DNA of 64,000 nucleotides from Puccinellia tenuiflora (Eukaryota > Streptophyta > Magnoliopsida > Poales > Poaceae). Made by a program: the position numbers and the translations under genes. A model generated the notes under the pieces. It worked only from the letters and a program-made list of their open reading frames with translations. It searched no databases and was not told the origin of the DNA. Shown here piece after piece: positions 25,013-37,820 of this stretch. Each line of letters opens with the position of its first letter. Position 1 is the stretch's first letter. The DNA lies in the NCBI GenBank assembly GCA_012064385.1, contig QRDG01001342.1, positions 248,001-312,000 of the forward strand, written 5' to 3'.

Positions 25013-26610
25013 ATGATGACCGCCCCGGGCGTCGGTGTCGGCAAAGCCATGGCGGGCGAGGCTGACCCCGGCACCAGGTCGGCAAGAACAGGGCGTCTGC
25101 CCTTGGAGAAACCGGAGAACCGTGCGGCACAGGCCAGCACATCCAGCGTGCCGGTGACGCCGAGTCCTCTTCAGGACGCGATTCAGAAGCTGGCAACACC
25201 AGTCGCACCGGGTGCAGATGTTGCTCTGACTCAGGCGGAGTTGGAGCAGCAGCGCCAGGAGATACTCCGAGAAGCCCAGGAGGTGGCCCGAGTCAGGCAG
25301 GAGTTCGACATATCAATGCGTGAGTATAACTCGGCTCATGGTTTTACTCCAGCAGCAAACCCAGTTAGTCGCATCGACGAGGTGCGTGCCCGAGGTAGAG
25401 ACCTTAATGCAGAGATAGCTAGAGATGGTAGAGCTAGATCTGCTAGTCATGTGTCGGCCGAAAAGCCGAGATACAGCACGCCCGGAAAGAACCTTAGGGC
25501 GGCAGAGGCAGCCATAGCCGAGTTGGCCTGTTTATCCGGTGAAGCTCGCAGTAGGCAGCAGGACCGAGCCAATGAGTTGGTGGCTGTCGCTAACCGACAG
25601 AACGAGGCCTATCGCAAGGCTAACCCGGATGCGGGTGGATCTCGGTTCCTTCACTCGGATGGTGGAGCCGGAGGAGTGTCCAAGGGACAAGCCTCCTCGC
25701 CGTATGTCGGCAGGAGCAGGGGCCAGAGTGTGAACTCTGGCAAGAACAAGCAGATACAAGCGTACGATCCGGCCTATGCCGGAAAGAAAGTAGCCGAGCA
25801 AGGCAATGCCGGTCGGGGAAAGTCAGGACCCGCTCAGGGCAGGCAGGAAGAGAACCAAGTTATCCCGGCGAATCAAGGTCAGCCACCTCGGTATCCGGTA
25901 CCCATTCCACCTCGTCGTCAAGCGGGTGCTGGGTATGCCGAGCCGGCCGCAGACCGATATGATGATGGTTACTCGGCCATGGAGCGGGCCGGGTACACAA
26001 GATACCGAGATTTGGCGTCCGAGGGTGCACTCGGCGCAAGGCTGGGAACTCGCCAGTTGCCGGCTCACGATGTACGCAACAAGCTGGACAGAATCTATCT
26101 GTCCGAACTGCTGGAGGAGCAAGGCCCGCCGGGTCCGGCATGTTTTGGACCCCGGATCATGAAGCAGGCACCTGTGCCGAATTTCCAGCTCCCCCGGGGT
26201 GCAAAGACCTATGACGGCAGCACCAAGCCGGAGGACTGGCTGACAGACTATGTCACCGCTGTGCACATTGCCGGCGGAAGTCGCAGATGGGCAGTGCGGT
26301 ATGTGCCGCAAATGCTAGAGGGACCGGCCCGAATCTGGCTGAACAACCTGGAGGAGAACAGCATTGACTGCTGGCTCGACTTCTCCGAAGCCTTCGTCAG
26401 CAACTTCTCCAGCACTTACAAGAGGCCGAATCGACCTCAGCAGCTGTCCATGTGTCAGCAGCGAGAAGACGAAACAGATCGGGAATATCTAACCCGGTGG
26501 AGCACGATCCGGAACTCCTGTGAAGGAGTGATTGAGTCACAAGCCATTGCCTGGTTTGCGCAAGGATGCCGACATGGCTCCATGCTTTGGCAGAGACTCC
26601 AGAGGGAGAT
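25013..26610 (+). pseudogene. Element C gag, 5' part (split by D)
   Basis: The first in-frame ATG pair is at 25013. The open frame upstream to 24689 has no ATG and is leader. The N-terminal part is low-complexity with a helical QxELEQQRQEILREAQEV segment. The Gag core lies near 26160-26600 (GAKTYDGSTKPEDWLTDY, LEGPARIWLNNL, TDREYLTRWSTIRNSC), typical of Tat elements. The frame runs into D's LTR at 26611 and ends there with unrelated residues. The rest of Gag resumes at 45364, and removing D with one target copy keeps frame. Gag would build the particle; here it is disrupted. Confidence 0.88.
26606..26610 (+). repeat. Target-site duplication of D, left
   Basis: GAGAT, repeated at 45359-45363 just after D's other end. 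Confidence 0.92.
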
Positions 26611-29600
26611 TGTAGCGGACCTGCACTTAAAAATAGGCAAGATCCCTATGTATAGTGCAAACCCCTGGATCGATTCATTTGCACACACAGTTTACGATGA
26701 AATATCACAACATTGTATCAATTTATTACACGATTGAATCCAGAGTCAAAATAAACCATTACAACTTTGCATAGCTCGAAGCTAGCATAAAACAGAAATA
26801 ACAGCGGAAGACTAAATATTATTGCATGGAGTCCCAATCTTCATGTAGCCACAGGCGAAACATGTTGGTTGCAGACTCGAAACCCCTAACGAAACCTCAC
26901 TCTTCGTCAGAACAACCTGATAAAAAGATATTCAACAAGGTGGGTCAGAACCATATAAAATGGAACTGGCAAGTGATACTTGTGGACTCATAAAGGAAAA
27001 CTTCTAACATCTATATGCATATCTGGCTGGTGGAGTTTTGAAGGCTCTTTGCGTAAAGCAAGTTTTATCCTATAAAAACATTTTGACTCAATAAGTGGTA
27101 ACACTGGGAAACTCCAGCATAACCGTGACAACACTTGGTAAACTCCAGTGTGTCAGGTGACTACACACGGTAAACTCCGGTGAGTCACTTATTGTTGTTC
27201 ACTAACAAGTTTTATTTAGAAGTTGGCATGATGAGATTCTTCCATTGTCATCCTTGTCCAGCTGCTCATAATTGTCCGTAACTGGGGACACGGCTATGAT
27301 CGAGAGGTTGTGCACTTTCACCACAAGACTCAATCAACCCATTATGTCCTTGACCCTCATGTAGTGAAAAGGAAAGGAGAAGATTGAGGCGAGACCTTTT
27401 GGGAATAGTCCCTACTTAGTCAAGATAGGGGCCATCTATCAAGTGGCTGCACGGGAAGCAATCTAAACTTGGAGCAACTTCAAATCTCTTTGATCCTGAG
27501 CGGTTGTCGGCAGTGTGATCCATACTCCAAAACTGGAGAATCAACCTCTTCTAGCAATTTTATACTCCCAAAACTGGGGAAATGCTTAAACCAACCACAC
27601 ACCCAGGTAGTTCTTTAACTTAGTTATTTTTCAAAACATTTACCAAGACAACATCTTTGCAAGGCTAAGCAATTCTACTAAGTTAAAGGCTACTACAACA
27701 ACATGGTATAAGAGGGGTGGCTACACTACTTTGGGATTTCATAGCATAGCATAGCATAGTAGTAGTACTCCTATAATGCATACTACTCAACAAAATAGCT
27801 ACTCATGCATAGACAAAATACTTAGGAAAATTTATGCAGTGAGCATCACTTGCCTTGGAAACAGGTTGAGCAGGAGCAACAGTTGCTAGAATTCCCGGGT
27901 CTCTCCGAATAATCTAATTAAAATAAACAAGCCACACATAAACACATAAAACAATAATAACAATACAACAAAATATGCTATGCATGAAATACATCTAAAA
28001 TCCTAAATAAAATACTAACTATTGTTTTCTGGTTTTTAGAAACATGCATGAAGTCAAAATGCATTTAAAACAATTTTTACTTTAACAATAATACAAAACA
28101 AATCCCAAAAAGGGCATAAACACTAATTTAAAATTACTATTAAACAAAATAATTACAGAAAATATGGGAGTGGTCTTACTGGACAGAGGACTTCAAAACT
28201 AAACTAACCCAATTGGATTCACTCAAAAATATATTTTTAAACTAAAGTTATGCCAAATTTACTCAAACAACACATTTGAAATTTGAATAAATTTAAACAT
28301 GTCAAAACAGAAAACTAAAACGCCAGAAAGATTCTACAGGTTCTAAGGATTTCAAATATATAAAAATATTTGAATTTGGCCATACCAATAAAAAGTTATG
28401 ATAAATCTAAGTTGCAGGGGCTTTTCTGCAAAACAGACAGAAAAATACTAATAAGGAAAATACACAGAAAATCCTTGTCCACGTGGCTGCTGACTGGATC
28501 TGATTTGGCGGCTTCTGATTGGCTGGGGGTGCTGACTGGGCTGCCACGGGTGCGCTGACTGGACCGTACCGGTTCGGTTTAACAGATCTAATCCTGGCCG
28601 TTTAAACAAGATCCGACGGTGAGGATTCTAGGGTTTCTGTGGAGGCTGCCGGAGTTGCTCCGGTGAGTCCGACACGGCGGCGACGGGCCGGCATGGCCGT
28701 TCCGGCGAAACTATAGGGCGGGGGAAGGGGCTTTCGTTACCACGAGTTGCAGGACGTTGAGGCGGCCTTGGTGGCGAACTTGGCGTCGTCCTCGTGCACG
28801 GATTCGTCAGCAATTCCTCGTCGGAGTGGCGGGTGGCGACGGCCGGGCGCAGTCGACCACGAACTCGTCGATCTGGTAAAGGAAAAGGTGCAAGACCTTG
28901 TCAAAAAGAACCGAGTGGATGAAGTAAGAGGGGAGGGGTAGGAGAGGAGGCACGGGGTGCACGTTCTTCACCGGAAATGGTAGTCGACGACGGCGGCCGA
29001 GGCGGACTACGGCGACGGATTATGAGCAGCCTGGGGGCTATTGGGAGGGGGATTTTTGGGGCAAATGGAAGAGGAGGGAGTGGGCTATAAGGTGGGCGTC
29101 GTGGGAGGGGAGGGGGTGCTGTGTAGTGGCCGAAATCAAGAGGGGAAGATGGTGCGGTTTCGGCCATGAAAATCCACCAGCGGGAGGAGGAAGGTCGGAT
29201 GACGTCAGCAATGACGTCATCATTTTTTTTTCTTTTCTGAAATCTTTTAATAGCTTCTAAAATACAAGTCCAAAAATTATGAAATAAATTTGTAAAAACT
29301 TGTAATAAAAATCTTTACTAGGATAACTCATATGGAAAATATTTTACACACTTTTTATTTACAAAAATGCCACTGGCATTTAAATGGCTTTTAAAGGCTA
29401 TTTTCTTAAAAGAAAATATAGATAAAATTATTTCTGTTTTTAGGCACAATAATTAATTACAAATTTTCAAACCAAGTTTATATTTAAGTCTTTTTCAAAC
29501 AATTTGAGAAAATACTTTTTAGAACACTTCTTGCAAATAGAACACTTAGGCACTATACTTGGCCATCAAATAAAATCATAAAAAGTCAAAATATTTAAGA

Positions 29601-29807
29601 GAGCATAATAGGCCCCTTTTTATCATTTTCTCAAATAGGGTTTAAAGTGGAAATAGAATTCCAACTTTAGAAAATTTGAATGCAACAAGCAAGAAAAAGA
29701 TGAATGCATGCATGATTTTGGATTTCCAAAACAAAATATAATAATTTTCAAAAAAGTTCTTGATTTTTCTGATTTTTTTAAAAATTTGAAAATCTTGGGA
29801 TGTTACA
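26611..29807 (-). repeat. Element D 3' LTR (left copy, 3197 bp)
   Basis: On the plus strand it runs TGTAGCGG...GATGTTACA. It holds a (CATAG)n microsatellite near 27740-27758, the donor-like word at 27848-27858 and a GC-rich block at ~28490-29200. It lacks 16 bp (after 27298) that the right copy has at ~32272-32288. Confidence 0.93.
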
Positions 29808-29822
29808 TACTACCACCCTTAA
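29808..29822 (-). other. Element D polypurine tract
   Basis: The minus strand reads CTTTTAAGGGTGGTAGTA up to the LTR. Next to it is the inverted-repeat word GAATCTCG-TCC-CGAGATTC (plus strand ~29827-29845), shared with E and a common neighbour of the PPT in Tekay elements. Confidence 0.75.
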
Positions 29823-29949
29823 AAGGAATCTCGTCCCGAGATTCGAAGAGGCTAGAAAGAATGGGTTTGAAAACTCTGGGGTTTACCACCCTTAAAAGAA
29901 AAAATTTTGTAGGTAGTCTCGAATATCAAGCTTCAAACTGGATGCTTGT

Positions 29950-31005
29950 TTAAAATGTACCATTCATCATACCAGGTTCATTGTATGCTCTTTCCATATG
30001 GACATGGTTCACATATCCCTTATCGAAAGGATTTGGCTTGGCAGCTTCTTCAGTCTTCCATTCAGGGCAGTCACTTACATAATGTCCCATATTCTTGCAC
30101 TTATAGCATTGTATCTGACTAAGATCTTTCTTTCCAGTGTGGTGATGATGATTCTGACCATTGTGGTTCCCATTGCTGTAACCATTATGGTATTCCCCAT
30201 TATTTCCTTTGCTTCCACCACTATGAGCATGATCATGATGGTTGTGGCCATTTCCACCATGATAGTTGGACTTCTTTTGTGCAGATCCTGAGTTGTACTT
30301 GTTGTCACTGTACTTCCTCTTCCTATTCTCAGCCTTTTTGATATTATCCTCAAGTGTGATTGCTTGATCCAAGAGGGCCTGGTAGTTCGGGGCGTATGCA
30401 ACTGTTAAAGGAATTTTTAGCTCGTCACATAGTCCCTTGAGGAATTTATCCTTCCTCTTGCCATCAGTGTCAATGTCTTCAGGAGCATAACGAGACAATG
30501 AGTAGAAGTCATCCATGTACTCCTTAAGCGTCCTGGTACCCTGCTTCAGGTTTCGGAATTCCTCCTTCTTCAAGTTCATAATGCCAGAAGAGATATGGGC
30601 ATTACGAAAGCCTTCCTTGAATTCTTCCCAAGTCAAATTTTCCAGAGGATGGGTGATCTGAAAGGTATCCCACCATTGTGCCGCTGGTCCTTCCAACAGA
30701 TAAGCGGTAAATCTTACTTTCTCAGGCTCGGTGCACTCACAAGTTACCAGGTCCTTATTTACTGAACGCAGCCAATCATCCGCCACAATTGGCTCAGTTG
30801 CATTGGAGAACTTGGTAGGTCTGAGCTTCAGAAATCTTTCAAGTCTATCCACTTGAGGAGGAGGTGGCGGCGGTGGAGGTGGTGGTGGTGCATTCTGGTT
30901 TGCCATGAATTGAGCCATCATGGTCATCAACTGAGTCTGCGCTGCAATCATCTGTTGTAACATGGCATCGGTGTTGTTGTTCTCAGGATCACGTCGGGGA
31001 GGCAT
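29950..31005 (-). CDS. Element D Gag (351 aa), intact
   Basis: Open from ATG at 31005 to 29950. There is a poly-Pro run at ~residues 40-50 and a Gag core with LLEGPAAQWWDTFQ at ~105-120. FRNLKQGTRTLKEYMDDF lies near 165, then a basic NRKRKY segment, a His/Gly/Asn-rich linker and a CCHC knuckle, CYKCKNMGHYVSDC. It stops just where B's frame goes on into protease. It is close to B's Gag in order and motifs. The ATG directly follows CCCACAG, a possible splice acceptor. It should assemble particles and bind RNA. With no protease or polymerase of its own, it would need those from a B-like element. Confidence 0.9.
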   Translation of the reverse strand: MPPRRDPENNNTDAMLQQMIAAQTQLMTMMAQFMANQNAPPPPPPPPPPPQVDRLERFLKLRPTKFSNATEPIVADDWLRSVNKDLVTCECTEPEKVRFTAYLLEGPAAQWWDTFQITHPLENLTWEEFKEGFRNAHISSGIMNLKKEEFRNLKQGTRTLKEYMDDFYSLSRYAPEDIDTDGKRKDKFLKGLCDELKIPLTVAYAPNYQALLDQAITLEDNIKKAENRKRKYSDNKYNSGSAQKKSNYHGGNGHNHHDHAHSGGSKGNNGEYHNGYSNGNHNGQNHHHHTGKKDLSQIQCYKCKNMGHYVSDCPEWKTEEAAKPNPFDKGYVNHVHMERAYNEPGMMNGTF

Positions 31006-31257
31006 CTGTGGGTTTTAGCATAGATGAGCAAAAGATAGACAGATCTATGAGAAATACTCCTACCCATACAAGCAATTAACACAATCAACCAAAATCGTTA
31101 AGCTCAAAACATCTTTTTAGAAAAACCGAACTAATCGTTTTTTTTTTAGAAACGAATCACACCAAGGTTATGGAAAACAATTATGACAGTACTGCCATAC
31201 CACAATTTGATAGGTCAATACACTATCGGGATCTCGTTATTCTAATAAATAGGTGGT

Positions 31258-31371
31258 CTAGTCTATCTCCTTCTTGTGCGTATCAAGTTCTTTTCCTTCA
31301 AACCCTAAGCTCTTCATGTTGTCCTTGAGTGCTCTTGGAAACTCAGTCTCACATTGCAGAGTCATGGTCAT
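31258..31371 (-). CDS. Pre-gag micro-ORF of D (37 aa), possible remnant
   Basis: ATG at 31371, stop at 31258, upstream of gag as in B. The start MTMT and the stop context GATAGACTAGACCACC are shared with the corresponding, frameshifted stretch in E (~40700-40880). Much shorter than B's 113 aa version. Coding status is uncertain. Confidence 0.35.
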   Translation of the reverse strand: MTMTLQCETEFPRALKDNMKSLGFEGKELDTHKKEID

Positions 31372-31567
31372 CACTGGTCCTTTCTTGATGGATTAGATGA
31401 GATTGGTTATCTAAAGATGAGAGAAGATACTTAGAAAGCAATTAGACAAGATGGTTACAAGAATGATATTAGAAAAGTTTTTGGACGAAGAGAAAATAAC
31501 TTTTAGTCCTATGGGCTTTCTTATTTCTATTCCAAACCTAGGGTTTCGAACCTACAGGCAACACAGT

Positions 31568-31579
31568 GCTCTGATACCA
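31568..31579 (-). other. Element D primer-binding site
   Basis: Minus-strand TGGTATCAGAGC, two bases from the right LTR. Confidence 0.9.
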
Positions 31580-31581
31580 TC

Positions 31582-34139
31582 TGTAGCGGACCTGCACTTA
31601 AAAATAGGCAAGATCCCTGTGTATAGTGCAAACCCCTGGATCGATTCATTTGCACACACAGTTTACGATGAAATATCACAACATTGTATCAATTTATTAC
31701 ACGATTGAATCCAGAGTCAAAATAAACCATTACAACTTTGCATAGCTCGAAGCTAGCATAAAACAGAAATAACAGCGGAAGACTAAATATTATTGCATGG
31801 AGTCCCAATCTTCATGTAGCCACAGGCGAAACATGTTGGTTGCAGACTCGAAACCCCTAACGAAACCTCACTCTTCGTCAGAACAACCTGATAAAAAGAT
31901 ATTCAACAAGGTGGGTCAGAACCATATAAAATGGAACTGGCAAGTGATACTTGTGGACTCATAAAGGAAAACTTCTAACATCTATATGCATATCTGGCTG
32001 GTGGAGTTTTGAAGGCTCTTTGCGTAAAGCAAGTTTTATCCTATAAAAACATTTTGACTCAATAAGTGGTAACACTGGGAAACTCCAGCATAACCGTGAC
32101 AACACTTGGTAAACTCCAGTGTGTCAGGTGACTACACACGGTAAACTCCGGTGAGTCACTTATTGTTGTTCACTAACAAGTTTTATTTAGAAGTTGGCAT
32201 GATGAGATTCTTCCATTGTCATCCTTGTCCAGCTGCTCAGAATTGTCCGTAACCGGGGACACGGCTATGATCATAGTTTGACACTCTCGAGAGGTTGTGC
32301 ACTTTCACCACAAGACTCAATCAACCCATTCTGTCCTTGACCCTCATGTAGTGAAAAGGAAAGGAGAAGATTGAGGCGAGACCTTTTGGGAATAGTCCCT
32401 ACTTAGTCAAGATAGGGGCCATCTATCAAGTGGCTGCACGGGAAGCAATCTAAACTTGGAGCAACTTCAAATCTCTTTGATCCTGAGCGGTTGTCGGCAG
32501 TGTGATCCATACTCCAAAACTGGAGAATCAACCTCTTCTAGCAATTTTATACTCCCAAAACTGGGGAAATGCTTAAACCAACCACACACCCAGGTAGTTC
32601 TTTAACTTAGTTATTTTTCAAAACATTTACCAAGACAACATCTTTGCAAGGCTAAGCAATTCTACTAAGTTAAAGGCTACTACAACAACATGGTATAAGA
32701 GGGGTGGCTACACTACTTTGGGATTTCATAGCATAGCATAGCATAGTAGTAGTACTCCTATAATGCATACTACTCAACAAAATAGCTACTCATGCATAGA
32801 CAAAATACTTAGGAAAATTTATGCAGTGAGCATCACTTGCCTTGGAAACAGGTTGAGCAGGAGCAACAGTTGCTAGAATTCCCGGGTCTCTCCGAATAAT
32901 CTAATTAAAATAAACAAGCCACACATAAACACATAAAACAATAATAACAATACAACAAAATATGCTATGCATGAAATACATCTAAAATCCTAAATAAAAT
33001 ACTAACTATTGTTTTCTGGTTTTTAGAAACATGCATGAAGTCAAAATGCATTTAAAACAATTTTTACTTTAACAACAATACAAAACAAATCCCAAAAAGG
33101 GCATAAACACTAATTTAAAATTACTATTAAACAAAATAATTACAGAAAATATGGGAGTGGTCTTACTGGACAGAGGACTTCAAAACTAAACTAACCCAAT
33201 TGGATTCACTCAAAAATATATTTTTAAACTAAAGTTATGCCAAATTTACTCAAACAACACATTTGAAATTTGAATAAATTTAAACATGTCAAAACAGAAA
33301 ACTAAAATGCCAGAAAGATTCTACAGGTTCTAAGGATTTCAAATATATAAAAATATTTGAATTTGGCCATACCAATAAAAAGTTATGATAAATCTAAGTT
33401 GCAGGGGCTTTTCTGCAAAACAGACAGAAAAATACTAATAAGGAAAATACACAGAAAATCCTTGTCCACGTGGCTGCTGACTGGATCTGATTTGGCGGCT
33501 TCTGATTGGCTGGGGGTGCTGACTGGGCTGCCACGGGTGCGCTGACTGGACCGTACCGGTTCGGTTTAACAGATCTAATCCTGGCCGTTTAAACAAGATC
33601 CGACGGTGAGGATTCTAGGGTTTCTGTGGAGGCTGCCGGAGTTGCTCCGGTGAGTCCGACACGGCGGCGACGGGCCGGCATGGCCGTTCCGGCGAAACTA
33701 TAGGGCGGGGGAAGGGGCTTTCGTTACCACGAGTTGCAGGACGTTGAGGCGGCCTTGGTGGCGAACTTGGCGTCGTCCTCGTGCACGGATTCGTCAGCAA
33801 TTCCTCGTCGGAGTGGCGGGTGGCGACGGCCGGGCGCAGTCGACCACGAACTCGTCGATCTGGTAAAGGAAAAGGTGCAAGACCTTGTCAAAAAGAACCG
33901 AGTGGATGAAGTAAGAGGGGAGGGGTAGGAGAGGAGGCACGGGGTGCACGTTCTTCACCGGAAATGGTAGTCGACGATGGCGGCCGAGGCGGACTACGGC
34001 GACGGATTATGAGCAGCCTGGGGGCTATTGGGAGGGGGATTTTTGGGGCAAATGGAAGAGGAGGGAGTGGGCTATAAGGTGGGCGTCGTGGGAGGGGAGG
34101 GGGTGCTGTGTAGTGGCCGAAATCAAGAGGGGAAGATGG
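31582..34139 (-). repeat. Element D 5' LTR, first block (right copy)
   Basis: Matches 26611-29154 of the left LTR almost base for base, including the non-coding GC-rich block. It stops at GAAGATGG where E begins. The donor-like CCAAG|GCAAGT on the minus strand has its exon end at 32841. Confidence 0.93.
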
Positions 34140-37100
34140 TGTAGCGCCCTTGCTTAGAAAAGCAATGACATTCTGTGAGATATGCTATTCCCTGGATCGA
34201 GTATGGATAGCAATTCACAAATAGATGTAATACCATGCATCAATGTCAAATAATTATTACATCGCGAGATCCATAAATAAAATATTCTTTACAAATTGCA
34301 TAGCCAAAGGCTAGCTTCAATGCAAAGTTTGGCAGCGGAAACATAAGTAGCACAGAGAGCTTCATCATCTTCATGTGCCACTGGCATACATGTTGGTTGC
34401 AAGCTCGAAAGGTAGACATCCTCACGCGTCATTGTAATAACCTGCAACATTAACGTTGCAGCCCAGGGAATTTGGGTCAATACCTTATGACAGGCCGGCA
34501 AGTGATACTTTGGTGGAATATAAAATGGCAAGTCTAAATCTATATGCATATCTGGCTGGTGGAGTTGAAGGCTATTGCATAAAGCCAATTTTGTCCTACT
34601 TTTCATAAAGCTTTTTTTTTCATTTCTCAACTTTCTATAAGACGAACCGGCATGAAAACCAGTGTCTCTTCTACTCTTGTTCACCCATCAAATTTTATTT
34701 ATGAAATTGGAATGAGGAGATTTTCCATCGACATCCTTGTCCAGCTGCTCAGAATTGTCCGTAACCGGGGACACGGCTATGATCATAGTTTTACACTCTC
34801 GAGAGGTTGTGCACTTTCACCACGAGACTTCATCAACCCATTCTGTCCTTGACCTTCTTGAAGTGAAAAGGAAAGGTGAAGATGAAGACGAGACCTTTGG
34901 GAAACAGTCCCCTGTTCGTCAGGCAGACCCATACAAGACATTCATCCGCTGAGAACTGCCGGAATCAGGTTCCTAGAACTTACTTAGTCAAGGCAGAGCC
35001 ATAATACCAAGTGGTTGCACTGGAAGCAATCTAAACTTGGAGTGACTTAAATCTCTTTGTTCCTGGGTGGCCGTTCACAAGTGCACGTACTCAGTTAAAA
35101 CCATGGAAATGGCCCTGAGCAGCCACTCAACTTTGACCACCAATAGAGCAAAACCAATTGCCACCCAGGTAGTTCATTAACTTAGTAGAGTTTTTATCCT
35201 TTCGTACTACAATAAAACATTTCAGCATAGCAGTTCTAACTTCTACCAAGTGAATGGGTTCCTAAATCAACAGGATTAAAGGGTGATATACTAAACAGGT
35301 CTGCATAGCAATATAGTAGTACACCTATCATGTATACTACTGAAATAGTCTACAATGCATATATAATAAAATAGTAGGTCTTTCATGAAAGGGTGTATGC
35401 ACTTGCCTTTTGGAACTTGTCGTTGCTCACACACTCTTTTTCAACGTAGCTCATAGCTCTCCGTTCAATCTATACAATACAAACATATGGCAATAAGCAA
35501 CAATACAACAATCCAAAGAAACAAACATAACAACAAACATAGATAGAAACAAACAAAACTAGGTTGGTGGTCCAAGCTTCAATACATGATTCCATATGCA
35601 AAAAGAATCAATGCATTTAGGTTTGGGGTTTGCCATTTGGGTCAGGGGTTGGTCTCAATTCAAATTTGAACAATTTCAAAATCGAATAGGTTGCAGGGGT
35701 GTTACAAAGGTTCTAAAGATTGGTCTTGATCAAAGTGATCACACAAAGGAATTGGTCAAAAGAGTTTTAAAACATTTCGAAACTATAGTTTGCAAAACAT
35801 TAACATTTAAGTGGCCTTTGGCACACTTTCAATGTTTATGTTTCAAAAAGTGGTAGCTAGGTATGGCTTTGGTCTCTCTGGACAAAGACAACTATTTGAG
35901 GAAGTTTTCTAAAAGAAAACAATTTAAAAGGGTTTATAGAAATTAAACTATATCAGAAATACTCCAATTTGAGTCTCTGATTAAGAAATATTTTTAAAAC
36001 TATCAAAAATTAATTATAACAGTGGGATCATGTCATGCATGTTCCAAGGTTTCCAGAAATATTTTATTTGCAAAATTTGGACTTATAGATTGAAAACTAT
36101 GTCAAATTTACTCAAATGACTCATTTGAAAAAATGAATAAATTTGGATTTTCAAAACTGAAAACTAACAGAGCCAAAAGATTCTACAAGTCCAGAGCTTT
36201 TCAAAAAGATAAAGTTTGCTAAATTTGGCCAAAGGGTTTAAAAGTTATGAAGGTTTGAAGATATAGGGTCTTTTCTGCAAAACTGCTTATATCCCCTTTT
36301 ATCTTTATTTCGGAAATAAAATTCCAGAAAACGGGGTGGCTCGGGCTCGGCTCACGGCTCGGCTCGGCTAAGCTGCGGCTCGGACTCGGCTCGGCTCGAT
36401 CTAATCCTGGCCGTTGGTTTCAGATCGAACGGTTGTGGATGCTTTGACCCTACCAGGCGGCAGTTGGTCACCGGAATTGGAGAGGACGGCGGCGCGGACG
36501 TCGACGGCGGCGGTGCTCCGGTGGTGCTCTAGCCTCGACGAGGCGCGGACGACACGAAGACGACGATGGATGTGACGGCGACGTCGATTGCTTCCGGGAT
36601 GGACGAGCGGAGGCGAACGGAGTGGCGGCGGCGGATGGCGCTCCCGGTTCTTGGCCGCACGCGTCGATTCTATGACCCTGGAGACGCACAAGATGGTCAA
36701 GGAGGTGTGCGCGGATGCGCCGGTCTCATTAGACATCACGAACGGACGAGGAGACGACTCACCTTGTCGGGAACGTGGTCGCAACGGCGGCGCTGTTTGG
36801 TCGAGGACGAGCTCGTCGTGTCTGTGCTCCCGAGGGCTCAATAGGATGTCCATGAGGTTTGCACGGACACGGTAAGTCAAAAGAGCTGGAGAAGGGACGA
36901 GGGGAGGTCGCAGTTCGTCGGGATCGAGCTCGACATGGCCGTGGCTGTGCTGAAATGGCGGGCCAAAATACGGCAACCTGGGGGCGTATTGGATGGGGAT
37001 TTCGGGGGGAGAAGGAAGAGGAGGTCGATGGCTTCGCATAGGAAGAAACGGCACTTGATTTGGGGCTGTAGAACATCCACAATCAATTCGGGAAGGAACT

Positions 37101-37802
37101 GAAACGGGAGACATAAATCACGTCGGGAGGTTGAAGATGTTGATGACGTCAGCATGACGTCATCACTTTATCTTTTTCTATTTTTCTGTTTTCTTTTATA
37201 ACTTTTGATTTAAAGCTCCAAATCAAGTCAAATAAATTTGTAAAAATTTGTAAAATTCCAAATAGTCAAAATAGACATTTAGGAACTATTTTTGGTCAAA
37301 ACAAAATTACCAACATACCCTTTTGGTCAAATTTGCCTTATATGGCTATTTGGGGATTTTCCAAATTAGGGTTTGTAAATATCTCAAAATATTTAAATAA
37401 AAACCAGAGAAATAAGGTGAGTAATATCATTCAAAATGATAACTCATTTTCATATTTAAAGATAGTTTAAGATAAAACCTTTTATAAAACAAAGATTGGA
37501 AAGATGTTTAAATCGTTTTCTCAAATAATTTAGGGTTTATAATATCCCCATATTATTTATTTTAAAACCAAATATCCAAGGTGGAAAGTACTATTTGAAA
37601 ACTCATTTAAATATTTTATTTCCAAAACTTTAAAGTTGAGATTGGAAGATAAAGGAATATTTAATTTAAAATATAACTTTGAATATGTCAAACAATCTTC
37701 TATAAAAGCTTTTCTTGATTTTTGGAGACTTTTATTTAATTATTAATAAAAGTTTTAAATTTTTGTGATTTTTAAAACATTCCAAAATTTTGGGATGTTA
37801 CA
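34140..37802 (-). repeat. Element E 3' LTR (left copy, 3663 bp)
   Basis: Plus strand TGTAGCGCCC...GATGTTACA. A GC-rich block at ~36330-37110 contains a 237-codon open stretch on the minus strand (36401-37114) that is Pro/Arg-rich and probably non-coding leader. It differs from the other copy at scattered sites, with a cluster at ~36226-36275. Confidence 0.94.
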
Positions 37803-37820
37803 AACCTACCACCCTTAAAA
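37803..37820 (-). other. Element E polypurine tract
   Basis: The minus strand reads CCTTTTAAGGGTGGTAGGTT against the LTR. The neighbouring GAATCTCG/CGAGATTC inverted repeat is as in D. Confidence 0.75.

Noticed and set aside
26611..26737. C-terminal extension of C's Gag, repeated at 31582-31708
   Set aside because: These residues are encoded by the end of D's LTR, which is why they appear twice; they are read-through into an inserted element.
27740..27758. Short CATAG repeat near 27740 and its copy near 32728
   Set aside because: An ordinary microsatellite of about four units duplicated with D's LTR.
30075..30401. Alternate-frame ORF over D's gag linker
   Set aside because: A shadow of the repetitive His-rich linker; no homology or own start context.
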